NCBI GenBank assembly: GCA_041071465.1
Contig: CP163498.1
Location: 4,606,001-4,670,000, forward strand
Direction of reading: 5' to 3'
Source of the DNA: Pseudomonas putida
GTDB taxonomy: Bacteria > Pseudomonadota > Gammaproteobacteria > Pseudomonadales > Pseudomonadaceae
DNA: 64,000 nt
Below are positions 16,517-25,701 of this stretch, piece by piece. Below the pieces are notes generated by a model. That model did not search any database, was not told where the DNA came from, and saw only the letters and a list, made by a program, of their open reading frames with translations. Each line of letters starts with the position of its first letter. Within the stretch, counting starts at the first letter, position 1. The position numbers and the translations under genes were made by a program.

Positions 16517-18142
16517 TCAGACCTTGAACTGCGCCACCATGCCGTTCAGATCCACCGCCAACCGCGACAAATCCTGTGCCGCCGCACTGGTCTGGTTCGC
16601 CCCTGCCGACGTCTGCATCGCCAGGTCGCGAATGTTCACCAGGTTACGGTCCACCTCCCGCGCCACCTGTGCCTGCTCCTCCGAAGCACTGGCAATCACC
16701 AGGTTGCGCTGATTGATCGACGCAATCGCCTCGGCAATCACTTCCAACGCCACCCCGGCGCCTTGCGCCACCTCCAACGTGCCGGTGGCACGCCCCTGGC
16801 TGCTGTGCATCGCCGTCACCGCGCGTTCGGTACCGTTCTGGATACCGGCAATCATCTGCTCGATCTCTGCCGTCGACTGCTGGGTGCGGTGGGCGAGGGC
16901 GCGGACCTCGTCGGCCACCACGGCAAAGCCACGGCCTGCCTCGCCAGCGCGAGCCGCTTCGATGGCGGCGTTCAACGCCAGCAAGTTGGTCTGCCCGGCA
17001 ATCGCACCAATCACATCCAGCACGCGGCTGATTTCGTTGGCATTGGTGGCCAGCTGTTCGATCTCGGCCGAGGTACCGGTCACGTCAGCCACCAGGTGCT
17101 GGATGGACGCCAGTGCCTGGTTGACCCGGTCGCGGCCGTCGCGGGTAGTCTGGTCGGCGCCTTTCGAGGCGTCGGCGGTGCTGACCGCATTGTTCGCCAC
17201 TTCCTCGACCGCTGCAGTCATCTGGTTGACGGCCGTCGCCGCCTGGTCGATTTCTGCGCTCTGCTGGTGCAGGCCACGGCTGGTGTCCTCAGTGACCGTG
17301 TGCAGCTCTTCCGAGGCCGAGGCCAGTTGGTCCGACGAAGCCGCGATCTTGCGCAAGGTGTCGCGAAGGCTGTCTTGCATACGGCCCAAGGCGCGCAGCA
17401 GCAAGGCTGGCTCGTCCTGGCCGATCACGCGGATTTCCCGGGTGAGGTCGCCGGTGGCCACACGCTCGGCGACAGCCACGGCATCGGCCAGCGGCACAAC
17501 GATACTGCGGGTAAGCACGGTGGCAATGGCGGCGAGCGCAAGCATGATCACCAGCAACGAGACGATGATGGCAGTGAATGCCTCGTCGGCCACATCGCTG
17601 CTGCGCTGCGAGGCATCTTCGGCACCCTTGCTGTTGTAGGCGATCAACGCGGTCAAGGCCTTCATCATGCCGTCGGCGCGCTGCGTGAGTGGGCCGCCGA
17701 TCTGCTGCTTGGCCTCGCTCATGCGGCCAGCAGCAATGTCCTGCAGCACCCTCACTTGCAGGTCGAAATACTGCTGGTAGGCGTCGTTGAACGTGTTGAA
17801 CAGGGCACGGTCGTCGGCCGCGATGATGGTATCGGCGTAGGCTTTCAACCCATCCTTGAGCTCGGCATTGATGCCATCGAGCAGCTGCAGGTTGCGTGTG
17901 CGTTCGTCGGGGTTGTCGTCCAGCGCGGCGCGCAGGGTGACGGCGCGAGCGCGCCCGAGGTTGCTGCTGATGTCACCCAACGCCACCACGGCGGGCATCC
18001 AGGTGACCCGGATCTCGTCGGTAGCCGTGTCCATCTGGCGGGTTTCGTAGAGTGCGATAAGGCCCATGAACAGGACCAGGATGCCCAACAGGGCGAATAC
18101 GCTGGCAGCGCGAATGCCGATCTTCATATTCCGTAACTGCAT
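16517..18142 (-). CDS. Methyl-accepting chemotaxis protein with four-helix-bundle sensor
   Basis: A 541-residue receptor: TM1 (about 12-32), periplasmic four-helix-bundle ligand domain (about 35-188), TM2 (about 190-212), HAMP (about 213-265), and signalling domain with the conserved hairpin tip region [17 protein letters not shown] and [16 protein letters not shown]. Start at 18142 is set by AAGGAG. It directs flagellar swimming through CheA/CheW. It is convergent with the island permease, so it may sense the same compound; P. putida chemoreceptors for pyrimidines and nicotinate are known, but I cannot match this one to them. Confidence 0.92.
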   Translation of the reverse strand: MQLRNMKIGIRAASVFALLGILVLFMGLIALYETRQMDTATDEIRVTWMPAVVALGDISSNLGRARAVTLRAALDDNPDERTRNLQLLDGINAELKDGLKAYADTIIAADDRALFNTFNDAYQQYFDLQVRVLQDIAAGRMSEAKQQIGGPLTQRADGMMKALTALIAYNSKGAEDASQRSSDVADEAFTAIIVSLLVIMLALAAIATVLTRSIVVPLADAVAVAERVATGDLTREIRVIGQDEPALLLRALGRMQDSLRDTLRKIAASSDQLASASEELHTVTEDTSRGLHQQSAEIDQAATAVNQMTAAVEEVANNAVSTADASKGADQTTRDGRDRVNQALASIQHLVADVTGTSAEIEQLATNANEISRVLDVIGAIAGQTNLLALNAAIEAARAGEAGRGFAVVADEVRALAHRTQQSTAEIEQMIAGIQNGTERAVTAMHSSQGRATGTLEVAQGAGVALEVIAEAIASINQRNLVIASASEEQAQVAREVDRNLVNIRDLAMQTSAGANQTSAAAQDLSRLAVDLNGMVAQFKV

Positions 18143-18331
18143 GGAATGCTCCTTGACGGTGGCGTGCAGGCCTCAGGAGCTTGGACGGAAAAGCCGGAAC
18201 ACCGGTAAGGCGCCAGGCTCTTGATGCGCTGCGGATTGTGTTGTGTGCCTCACCCTCTTGCATACTTTTTGATTTGAATGATGCCATATGGCCATCATTG
18301 TTGAACAGTCATTCAATGTAACGAAATAATT

Positions 18332-18362
18332 GACAAAACCGTCGTATTTTGACGGTTTTGTC
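18332..18362. terminator. 12-bp-stem hairpin after the NDH-2-like gene
   Basis: GACAAAACCGTC (18332-18343) pairs exactly with GACGGTTTTGTC (18351-18362). It lies 13 bases beyond the minus-strand stop at 18375 and within the chemoreceptor's upstream region. Probably a terminator; on the plus strand it is followed by AGGTTTTTG. Confidence 0.55.
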
Positions 18363-18374
18363 AGGTTTTTGCCG

Positions 18375-19571
18375 TCAAACGATCGCGATCATCGGGTCGG
18401 CGGCGGCCAGGGCCAGGGCGCGGTCAGCTGCCGGCGGGTAGATCCACACCGAGTTGATCTGGCGCTTGAGGTCCTTGCCTTCTTGGCCCTGCAGTTTCAA
18501 TTCGCGCTCCCAGCCTTCGCTGTATGCCGCGCCCCATTCACCCAGGTCCAGGCAGGTAACGTACTTGGGCTGGCGGTACACCACGGGCGTCACCCCAAGC
18601 AGGTCGGCCATGGCGTTGTTGCCACTGTGGCGGCCCATGGGGATGGCGTGCTGGCAGGTCATCAGCGCGTGGTTACCGATTTCATCCACGGCAGCCCAGG
18701 CGGTATCCCCGGTGGCATAGATGTGCTGCTGGCCAATCACCTTGAGGTGATCGTCGACCTTGAGCCGGCCGAAGTTGTCGCGCTCGCCGGCAACCTGTGC
18801 GGTCAGCGGGCTGGCCTTGACGCCGACGGTCCAGATCACGGTGTTGCTGGCGATGTAGTCGCCGTTGTCGAGGGTGACCCCGCCTGCATCCACGGCCACC
18901 ACCGAGGTGCCGGTCAGCCATTCGACGCCGGCCAACTGCGAGGCCGCAACGATCGATGGCTTGATGCCCGTGCCCAGTGCCGCGCCGACACTGGCACCAC
19001 GGTCTACCAGCAGCACCCGTACATCGTTACCGAGGATGGCGCGCAGCCGCGCAGGCATTTCGGTGGCCGTTTCGATACCGGTGAAGCCACCACCGCAGAC
19101 CACCACGGTATTGCGTGCAGGCGAAGCGGGCAGGGCGGCCAGGCCCGCCAGGTGTTGCTCCAGGCGCACGGCCGACTCCATCTGGTCGACGTCGAAGGTA
19201 TGTTCGGCAAGGCCTGGGACTGCTGGGCGTGCAACCTGGCTGCCAGCGGCAAGGATTAGGCGGTCGTAGCTGATCTGCTGGCGCTGGCCGTGGCTGTCGG
19301 TGTAGCTGACGTTGCGTGCATCGGCGTCGATGGCTTCGGCGTTACCGGTAATGAAGCGCACGCCAACGGCCTCGAACAGTTCACCCACGGGGGCTTTCAA
19401 GGTGTGCGCGTTGGCCTCGTAAAAGCGCGGGCGAATGCGCAGTTCCGCTTGCGGGGCCAGCACGCTGATGCTCAGGTCGTCGCGTTGCGCCTGGTCGAGC
19501 AGGCGTGCTGCGCTCAGGGCGCTCCAGACACCGGCAAAGCCGGCACCGATGATGAGGATGTTCGATTTCAT
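18375..19571 (-). CDS. NADH dehydrogenase (NDH-2-like) FAD-dependent oxidoreductase
   Basis: A 398-residue pyridine nucleotide-disulfide oxidoreductase fold. FAD-binding GxGxxG is at ILIIGAGFAG (residues about 5-14), NAD-binding VVVCGGGFTGIETA is near 165, and the second FAD motif is YATGDTAW near 290. The protein lacks redox cysteines, as expected for type II NADH:quinone reductases and related diaphorases that feed electrons to quinone. Monocistronic, with a 25-bp palindrome 54-78 bases upstream of the ATG, so it is probably induced by a dedicated regulator not encoded alongside. Confidence 0.88.
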   Translation of the reverse strand: MKSNILIIGAGFAGVWSALSAARLLDQAQRDDLSISVLAPQAELRIRPRFYEANAHTLKAPVGELFEAVGVRFITGNAEAIDADARNVSYTDSHGQRQQISYDRLILAAGSQVARPAVPGLAEHTFDVDQMESAVRLEQHLAGLAALPASPARNTVVVCGGGFTGIETATEMPARLRAILGNDVRVLLVDRGASVGAALGTGIKPSIVAASQLAGVEWLTGTSVVAVDAGGVTLDNGDYIASNTVIWTVGVKASPLTAQVAGERDNFGRLKVDDHLKVIGQQHIYATGDTAWAAVDEIGNHALMTCQHAIPMGRHSGNNAMADLLGVTPVVYRQPKYVTCLDLGEWGAAYSEGWERELKLQGQEGKDLKRQINSVWIYPPAADRALALAAADPMIAIV

Positions 19572-19624
19572 GCTGTGCTCCGCTGGAAAAGGGGGATTCG
19601 CCCCGTGAGTCGTGTTGCTTCAAT

Positions 19625-19649
19625 AACTCCGACCATAGTGGTCGTAGTT
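19625..19649. promoter_or_regulatory. 25-bp near-perfect palindrome, candidate operator of the NDH-2-like gene
   Basis: AACT-n-CGACCA-TAG-TGGTCG-n-AGTT, arms 19625-19635 and 19639-19649, only one mismatched pair. The size and dyad resemble operators of TetR- or MarR-type repressors. No such regulator gene is in the window. The rest of 19572-20083 holds no convincing gene; it contains C-rich stretches and a weak hairpin near 20020-20040. Confidence 0.55.
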
Positions 19650-20083
19650 TGTTTGTGCAAGCGTTTCCAAACCGCAGTCGCCCCTGCCGAATGCTCGGCA
19701 GGGGTGATTGCGGGTGTGGCACAGCAGGGCCACAAACCTTGATATACCCAGCCCCATCCGTTATAGATAAAAAGGAAACCACAAAGAAAAGAGGCCATTG
19801 CAGCCCCCATGTACGAGAACACACGTATCTTGCGCCCCTCAGGCCCCCATTTTGCGCCCTGCGCTGATGGATACGGGCCCACCCCCATGATCCTTTCCCC
19901 GCTTTCAAGCCTGTTTCACGTGTTGTCGATTCCTCCCGCCAACATCCTGCTCCACCAGATGCGCAAACGCCCCGTCCCTCCGCCTGCACCGTAACGCCTG
20001 AACTCCGTTACCCCCGGCTTTTTGCCGTTCGGGGTTGGGGAGCCTTTGCATTTTTTTCAGCGTTCAACTGTTCAGGAATCACT

Positions 20084-21463
20084 ATGACTCTTCGTGTAGC
20101 AATCATCGGTGCCGGCCCGTCCGGCCTTGCACAACTGCGTGCGTTCCAGTCTGCCCATGCCCAGGGCGCACCCATGCCGGAAATCGTCTGCTTCGAGAAA
20201 CAAGCCGACTGGGGCGGTATGTGGAACTACACCTGGCGCACCGGTCTCGACCAGCATGGCGAGCCGGTGCACGGCAGCATGTACCGCTACTTGTGGTCCA
20301 ACGGCCCCAAGGAGTGCCTGGAGTTCGCCGACTACAGCTTCGATGAACACTTCGGGCGGCCGATTTCCTCGTACCCACCGCGCGAGGTGCTGTGGGACTA
20401 CATTCAGGGCCGCGTGAAGAAGGCCGGGGTGCGCGATTACATTCGCTTCAATACAGTGGTGAAGAACGTCAGTTTCAATGAGCGCACGCGCGAGTTCACC
20501 GTAAGCGCCCATGACTACAGCGCAGGGGTCGGTATCGAGCAGGTGTTCGATTTCGTGGTGGTGGCCAGTGGGCACTTCTCCACGCCACACGTGCCGGAGT
20601 TCGAAGGCTTCGAGCGTTTCACCGGGCGTATCCTGCACGCCCACGATTTTCGCGAAGCGGTGGAATTCAAGGGGCAGGATCTGCTCATTGTCGGCAGCAG
20701 CTACTCCGCCGAAGACATCGGTTCGCAGTGCTACAAGTACGGCGCGCGTTCGATCACCACGGCCTACCGTACCCAGCCGATGGGCTACAAATGGCCCAAG
20801 GGGTGGGAAGAGCGCCCGCAACTGGTACGGGTCGAAAACGACCTGGCGTTTTTCGCCGATGGCTCGAGCAAGCGCGTGGATGCGATCATCCTGTGCACGG
20901 GCTACCAGCATCACTTCCCGTTCCTGCCGGATGAGCTGACCCTCAAGACCAACAACCGCCTGTGGCCTGCGGGCCTGTACCAGGGTGTGGTATGGGAGCA
21001 GAACCCGCAGTTGCTGTACCTGGGCATGCAAGACCTCTGGTACAGCTTCAACCTGTTCGACGCACAGGCATGGTTTGCCCGTGACTACATGATGGGCCGC
21101 ATCAAGCTACCGTCCAGGGCCGGCATGCAAGCCGACAGCCTGCGCTGGCGCGAGGACGAAGAGGGGCTGGAAACCACGGCTTCGATGTACGAGTTCCAGG
21201 GCCGATACATCAAGCACCTGATCGAGCAGACCGATTACCCACGCTTCGATATCGATGCGGTCAACCGCATCTTCCTGCAATGGAAGCAGGACAAGAAGCA
21301 CGACATCATGGGCTACCGGGACAAATCGTACCGCTCGGTGCTCACCGGCACCAAAGCAGTGCCCCACCATACCCGCTGGATGCAGGCGATGGATGACTCG
21401 CTGCAGGAATACCTGCGCGAGACGGACGGCAAGAAAGGCGAAGTGAAGGCTTTGCGCGGGTAG
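20084..21463 (+). CDS. Flavin-containing monooxygenase, trimethylamine-monooxygenase-like
   Basis: A 459-residue FMO. FAD-binding [13 protein letters not shown] is at the N-terminus, the FMO fingerprint region [13 protein letters not shown] is near residue 185, and NADP-binding [13 protein letters not shown] is near 205. [12 protein letters not shown] and a mid-protein [11 protein letters not shown] are typical of the bacterial Tmm type that N-oxygenates trimethylamine and related amines or sulfides. Start after AGGAATCACT. A long leader of about 430 bases separates it from the divergent NDH-2-like gene. No methylamine genes are adjacent, so the physiological substrate is open. Confidence 0.88.
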   Translation: MTLRVAIIGAGPSGLAQLRAFQSAHAQGAPMPEIVCFEKQADWGGMWNYTWRTGLDQHGEPVHGSMYRYLWSNGPKECLEFADYSFDEHFGRPISSYPPREVLWDYIQGRVKKAGVRDYIRFNTVVKNVSFNERTREFTVSAHDYSAGVGIEQVFDFVVVASGHFSTPHVPEFEGFERFTGRILHAHDFREAVEFKGQDLLIVGSSYSAEDIGSQCYKYGARSITTAYRTQPMGYKWPKGWEERPQLVRVENDLAFFADGSSKRVDAIILCTGYQHHFPFLPDELTLKTNNRLWPAGLYQGVVWEQNPQLLYLGMQDLWYSFNLFDAQAWFARDYMMGRIKLPSRAGMQADSLRWREDEEGLETTASMYEFQGRYIKHLIEQTDYPRFDIDAVNRIFLQWKQDKKHDIMGYRDKSYRSVLTGTKAVPHHTRWMQAMDDSLQEYLRETDGKKGEVKALRG

Positions 21464-21580
21464 ACGCCAGCCTTTTGCAGCGCGATGCGGTTGGCGCTCC
21501 AGCACTTCAAGGCAGAGGACCGCTTTGCGGTGCTGGCGTTACCCGCGTATTATTTGCGACAAAGTTGGTCGGAGATTGAA

Positions 21581-22119
21581 ATGTCGCTTTACAGTGCTGG
21601 CGTCGAATACGGCATCCATTGCCTGTTGTTCCTGGTGGACGAGCGTGGTGATTCGCGCGAGTCCAGCGTGCGCGATCTGGCGGAGTTGCAAGGTGTGCCC
21701 AGGAGTACCTGGCCAAGGTCTTCACCAAGCTGGCACGCGCCAAGCTGGTGGTTGCCACCGAAGGTGTGCGCGGCGGCTTCCGCCTGGCCCGGCCTTCGGA
21801 CGAAATCACCGTGCTGGACATCGTCAATGCCATCGATGGGCCGAAGAAGATCTTCGACTGTCGCGAAATCCGCGAACGCTGCACGCTGTTCGACGGTGCT
21901 GCACCGGGGTGGGCGACTGAAGGCACCTGTGCGATTCATGCGGTGATGCTGGGGGCACAGAAGCGTATGGAAGAGGCCTTGGCGCAACAGACCATACTGG
22001 ACTTGGCGCGACGGTTCGGGCGCAAGGCCCCGGCCGAGTTCGGTCAACAGGTCAATAGCTGGATGGGTGAGCGGCGGGAAGGTAAAGGAGGCGGGGACAT
22101 ACCGGTCAGCCAAGTCTGA
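21581..22119 (+). pseudogene. Rrf2-family transcriptional regulator, frameshifted
   Basis: ATG at 21581 follows GGAGATTGAA. The N-terminal half (SLYSAGVEYGIHCLLFLVDE...DLAELQGVP) is Rrf2-like; frame is lost at CCC (21698-21700). Adding one C gives GVPQEYLAKVFTKL and then VVATEGVRGGFRLARP, the continuous Rrf2 winged helix, ending at 22119 with 179 residues. Three cysteines (CREIRERC and GTC) lie where IscR/NsrR-type members bind an Fe-S cluster, so the intact protein is likely a redox or nitrosative sensor. It follows the FMO gene by 117 bases in the same direction. The one-base loss may be a sequence error. Confidence 0.85.
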
Positions 22120-22144
22120 ATGGGCCGCTACAGCAGTAACGCTT

Positions 22145-23056
22145 TCAGCGCCCTTCATGCTGGCGCCGGTACGCCCCCGGCTGCACCCCCACCGCTTTGG
22201 CAAACGCGCGGGTAAACGCTGCCACCGACTGATACCCCACCTGCGCACCCACTTGTTCAACAGTATTTCCTGCCCGCAGCAACTGGCTGGCATGGCGCAT
22301 GCGCAGCGCCAACAGTACTTGCCCCGGCGACTGCCCGGCCAGTTCGCTGAACCGCTTGAAAAACGCCGACCGCGACAAACCGGTGCAGGCGGCCATGCTC
22401 TCCAGCGTCCAGGCTTGCCCCGGTTGCGCGACCAACTGTTCCAGCAGCCCGGCAAATGCCGGCTGGCGGGCGAGGGCGATCAGCCCGCCCAGTGACTGCT
22501 CGGCATTTACCTGCTGGCGCAGCACGTACAGGAACAACAGGTGCGTCAGCCGCTCAAGCAATACCTGCGACGGGCCTGCGGCACGCCGGCATTCTTCCAG
22601 AATCAGCCCGAACAGCGCCCGCGCTGCGCTGCCAGCGGGGTCTTCGGCGCGCAGCAAGATCCAGTCAGCCAGGCCCTCGACAATCAACGAAGTCAGGCCC
22701 GACTGAAAATGGAAGAAGCCGCAGACCAGCCCAACGCCATCGCTGGCCTCGCTGTCCAGCGCCTGCATGGCCTGGCGCGGTTGGGCGCAGGCGTCTACCG
22801 GGTCCTGGTCGCTGGACAAGCGATAGGCCAGGTCGCGCAACAGGAACACCGCGTCGCCTTTTTCCAGCCGCACCGGTTGCGGTTGGCCATCGATGTGCAA
22901 CCAGCAGTGCCCCTGCACCACCAGATGGAAGCTGGCGCGGCCCATGCCCTGGGTGCTGGCATGCCAGCCGCCACAGTAGCGGCCCACATGAAACAGGCTG
23001 GCATCGAGCTCCAGGCTTTCTAATAACCAATCGACAAGGTGGCTGGACGAAATCAT
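22145..23056 (-). CDS. AraC-family transcriptional regulator with cupin sensor
   Basis: A 303-residue protein. The N-terminal AraC-binding/cupin domain (about 15-180) contains FHLVVQGHCWLHIDGQPQPV; the C-terminal double HTH (about 200-300) contains LESMAACTGLSRSAFFKRFSE and VEQVGAQVGYQSVAAFTRAF. Length and layout match the cupin-6 AraC group that often regulates oxidoreductases. Divergent from the AhpD-like operon with 102 bases between, so it is the probable activator of that operon. Confidence 0.92.
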   Translation of the reverse strand: MISSSHLVDWLLESLELDASLFHVGRYCGGWHASTQGMGRASFHLVVQGHCWLHIDGQPQPVRLEKGDAVFLLRDLAYRLSSDQDPVDACAQPRQAMQALDSEASDGVGLVCGFFHFQSGLTSLIVEGLADWILLRAEDPAGSAARALFGLILEECRRAAGPSQVLLERLTHLLFLYVLRQQVNAEQSLGGLIALARQPAFAGLLEQLVAQPGQAWTLESMAACTGLSRSAFFKRFSELAGQSPGQVLLALRMRHASQLLRAGNTVEQVGAQVGYQSVAAFTRAFAKAVGVQPGAYRRQHEGR

Positions 23057-23158
23057 CTAATGCAAAGACTCAGGAGCAAGGAAAGGCGACTGATGAATAT
23101 GGAGGGTAATTCTTATAACCAACAGACTGTAGTGACCCCCATCAAAGGAGACCACTCC

Positions 23159-23719
23159 ATGTCCTCGCGCATTACTTTACACACCCTGCAGAGCGCCCCG
23201 GAAGCGGCGCGTCCATTTCTCGAAAACGCCCAGAAGAATTCTGGCTTCATCCCCAACCTGCTCGGCGTGCTGGCCAACGCCCCGGCGGCGCTGGAAACCT
23301 ACGTGACCGTGTCGGCACTCAATGGTAAATCCGACTTGAGCCTGGCCGAGCGCGAAGTGGTGCAGTTGATTGCCGCCACTGTGCATGGTTGTGATTTCTG
23401 CGTGGCTGGCCATACGGCTGTGGCGCTGAACAAGGCCAAGCTGCCGCAGGAGGTAGTGGATGCCCTGCGTGCCCGTGGTGAACTGCCCGATGCCCGATAC
23501 GAAACCCTGGCTGCCTTCGCCCGTGAAGTGATCGCTACCCGCGGCAACGTCGGCGAAGCCACCTACCAGGCCTTCCGTGAAGCTGGCTTCAGTGAAGGCA
23601 ACGCCCTGGAAGTGATTCTTGGCGTAAGTCTCGCAACCCTGTGCAACTTTGCTAATGTTTTCGCCCAGACCCCGCTCAACGACGAGCTTGGCAAGTACCG
23701 CTGGCAGCCAACTGCATAG
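23159..23719 (+). CDS. AhpD/carboxymuconolactone-decarboxylase-like peroxidase-family protein
   Basis: A 186-residue protein of the CMD/AhpD superfamily. The redox motif HGCDFCVAGHT (CxxCxxxH) is the AhpD-type active site that reduces peroxides or peroxiredoxins. Start at 23159 follows AAAGGAG; the frame is open back to 23039 without a good site. First gene of an operon with an acyl-CoA-dehydrogenase-like flavoprotein and an ABC importer, under the divergent AraC regulator. A role in handling peroxide made by the flavoprotein is inferred. Confidence 0.88.
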   Translation: MSSRITLHTLQSAPEAARPFLENAQKNSGFIPNLLGVLANAPAALETYVTVSALNGKSDLSLAEREVVQLIAATVHGCDFCVAGHTAVALNKAKLPQEVVDALRARGELPDARYETLAAFAREVIATRGNVGEATYQAFREAGFSEGNALEVILGVSLATLCNFANVFAQTPLNDELGKYRWQPTA

Positions 23720-23732
23720 CCCACGTGTGATA

Positions 23733-23797
23733 GCGACCCAGACGCGGTCGCTGTAGGAGCGGCCTTGTGCCGCGAATGGGCCGCCAAGCGGCCCCGG
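23733..23797. repeat. REP-type hairpin element inside the AraC-controlled operon
   Basis: Two hairpins: GCGACC/GGTCGC (23733-23751) and GGGCCGC-CAA-GCGGCCC (23778-23794), joined by TGTAGGAGCGGCCTTGTGCC, a P. putida REP-like consensus. Lies between the AhpD-like and dehydrogenase-like genes. Confidence 0.65.
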
Positions 23798-23818
23798 CGT
23801 TCCAAAAGGAGCAAGACC

Positions 23819-24883
23819 ATGCAAGATTGTGCATTTCGACAATGGCTGGATGCCAATGCCGAGGCCATCGACCGGGGCCTGTGCGAACCGCAACAGGTGC
23901 TGGCGCAGATTGCCGAGTCGCAGTTGCTGCGCATAGGTGTCGACCCGGCGCAGGGTGGCACAGGCGGGCGGGTGACCGACGCTGTCGAGGCAATCGCCGC
24001 TATTGCCAGCCGATCGTTGGCGGCGGCGTTCGTCTGCTGGGGCCAGCGCGCCTTCATCGAATACCTGTTGCACAGCCCCAACCACGCCCTGCGCGAGCGC
24101 CTGCTGCCGGGCTTGTTGACGGGCGAACTGGCCGGTGCCACCGGGCTGTCCAACGCCATGAAGTTTCTGTCCGGCATCGAAGCGCTGCAGGTGCGTGGCC
24201 GCCCGGCAGCCGATGGCTGGCAGCTGGAAGGGCGCCTGCATTGGGTGACCAACCTGCGCAAGAGCGGCTTCGTGGTGGCGGCGGCCATCGAAGATGAAGC
24301 CGGTGGCGCGCCGTTCGTACTGGCGATTCCTTCCAATGCCCAGGGCCTGGAGCGCTCTGACGACCTGCAACTGATGGGGCTGCAGTCGAGCAACACGGCA
24401 GCACTGGCGTTTCACCAGGTGCCGCTGGCGCGTGATTGGCTGCTGCATGAAAATGCCCGCGAATTCTTGCCACGGGTACGCCCGGCGTTCCTGGCGCTGC
24501 AGTGCGGCATGGCCATCGGCCTGGCGCGACGGGCGTTGGAAGAGGTTCAGGCGCACTTGCATGGGCGCACCTCGTTCCTCGACGAAGCCCGTCAGGTGCT
24601 CAGCGAGCGCCTGGAAAATACCGTCAGCGAGCTCAAGCAGGGCCTGCTCGAAGGCCGCTTCCAGCAACACCCAGCGGCCTTGTTCAAGCTGCGCATCACC
24701 TTGGCTGAATGTGCCGCCGACGCCGTGCAGTTGGAGTTGCAGGCCAGTGGTGGCAAGGCTTATCTCAGCGAGTATGGCGAAGGCTTTGCCCGTCGCTGGC
24801 GTGAGTCGGCCTTCGTGCCGATCGTCACCCCCAGCTTGGTGCAACTGCGCGCCGAACTGCAACGCCAGGCGGGCGCCGCATGA
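23819..24883 (+). CDS. Acyl-CoA dehydrogenase-family flavoprotein of unknown substrate
   Basis: A 354-residue protein with acyl-CoA dehydrogenase layout: N-terminal helices (LRIGVDPAQGGTGG near 40), a middle beta domain (GLSNAMKFLSGIE, WVTNLRKSGFVV) and a C-terminal helical bundle. It is shorter than classical acyl-CoA dehydrogenases (about 380) and I cannot place the catalytic Glu. It may be of the DszC/SfnB type that oxygenates heteroatoms using reduced flavin. Start at 23819 after AAAAGGAG. The stop overlaps the ABC ATPase ATG, so flavoprotein and importer are made together. Confidence 0.75.
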   Translation: MQDCAFRQWLDANAEAIDRGLCEPQQVLAQIAESQLLRIGVDPAQGGTGGRVTDAVEAIAAIASRSLAAAFVCWGQRAFIEYLLHSPNHALRERLLPGLLTGELAGATGLSNAMKFLSGIEALQVRGRPAADGWQLEGRLHWVTNLRKSGFVVAAAIEDEAGGAPFVLAIPSNAQGLERSDDLQLMGLQSSNTAALAFHQVPLARDWLLHENAREFLPRVRPAFLALQCGMAIGLARRALEEVQAHLHGRTSFLDEARQVLSERLENTVSELKQGLLEGRFQQHPAALFKLRITLAECAADAVQLELQASGGKAYLSEYGEGFARRWRESAFVPIVTPSLVQLRAELQRQAGAA

Positions 24884-25701
24884 GCGCAGTGTTGCTCGAG
24901 GCCCGTGACATCAGCCTGGGCTACCCACGCGAAGGTGGCTGGCAGGAAGTGCTGGCGCAGTTCGACCTGCAGCTGGCGCCGGGCGAAGTCGTGAGCATCC
25001 TTGGCCCCAGCGGCGTCGGCAAGTCGAGCCTGCTGCGGGTGCTGGCAGGCTTGCAGCAGCCCCGTGGCGGTCGCGTGAGCCTGCACGGTCAGCCGCTGCA
25101 GGGGCCGCACCCGCGCCTGGCGGTGGCTTTTCAGGACCCGAGCCTGCTGCCTTGGCTTAGCCTGGAGAAGAACGTTGCCTTTGGCCTGGACTTCGCCCGT
25201 CAGCCCAAACTGGCTGCTGCCGAGCGGCGTGCACGCATCGATCATGCGATTGCCGCTGTCGGCCTTGAGCATGCCCGTGGCCAGTACCCGGCGCAGCTGT
25301 CTGGCGGCATGGCCCAGCGTACCGCGCTGGCCCGCTGTCTGGCCCGCCAGCCTGAAGTACTGCTGCTCGACGAGCCGTTCGGCGCGCTGGACGAAGTGAC
25401 CCGGGCCGACATGCAGCAACTGCTGCTGCAACTGATCGCTACCCACAACACGGCGGCGGTGCTGATTACCCACGATATCGACGAAGCCCTGCTGCTGTCC
25501 GACCGGGTTCTGCTACTGGGCAACCACCCAGCGCACATCCTCGGCCAATGGCACATCGACCTGGCGCAACCGCGCGCGCAGCGGATCGAAGAACTGGGCG
25601 CCTTGCGCATCGAAATTCTCAAAACCCTTCGGCGGGCAAGCCGCACAGTCGAACCTACCTCAACCCCGTTGCCCTCGGAGGCTGTCCATGTGCATGGATG
25701 A
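24880..25701 (+). CDS. ABC importer ATP-binding subunit (nitrate/sulfonate/taurine type)
   Basis: A 273-residue ATPase with Walker A GPSGVGKSS (residues about 44-52), Q-loop in AFQDPSLLPWLSLEKNV, signature QLSGGMAQRTALARCLA, Walker B LLLDEPFGALD, and switch His in LITHDIDEA. The DPSLLPW and FGALD wording is typical of the SsuB/TauB/NrtD importer branch. It overlaps its neighbours at both ends, showing tight operon packing. Energises import by the binding protein and permease that follow. Confidence 0.93.
   Translation: MSAVLLEARDISLGYPREGGWQEVLAQFDLQLAPGEVVSILGPSGVGKSSLLRVLAGLQQPRGGRVSLHGQPLQGPHPRLAVAFQDPSLLPWLSLEKNVAFGLDFARQPKLAAAERRARIDHAIAAVGLEHARGQYPAQLSGGMAQRTALARCLARQPEVLLLDEPFGALDEVTRADMQQLLLQLIATHNTAAVLITHDIDEALLLSDRVLLLGNHPAHILGQWHIDLAQPRAQRIEELGALRIEILKTLRRASRTVEPTSTPLPSEAVHVHG

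Noticed and set aside
19650..20083. Possible riboswitch or small RNA in the long leader of the monooxygenase gene
   Set aside because: Only a weak CCCCGG/TTCGGGG hairpin near 20020-20040 is visible; no known aptamer pattern and no promoter-terminator pair. Short open frames here (for example 19809-19994) are Pro-rich and lack ribosome-binding sites.
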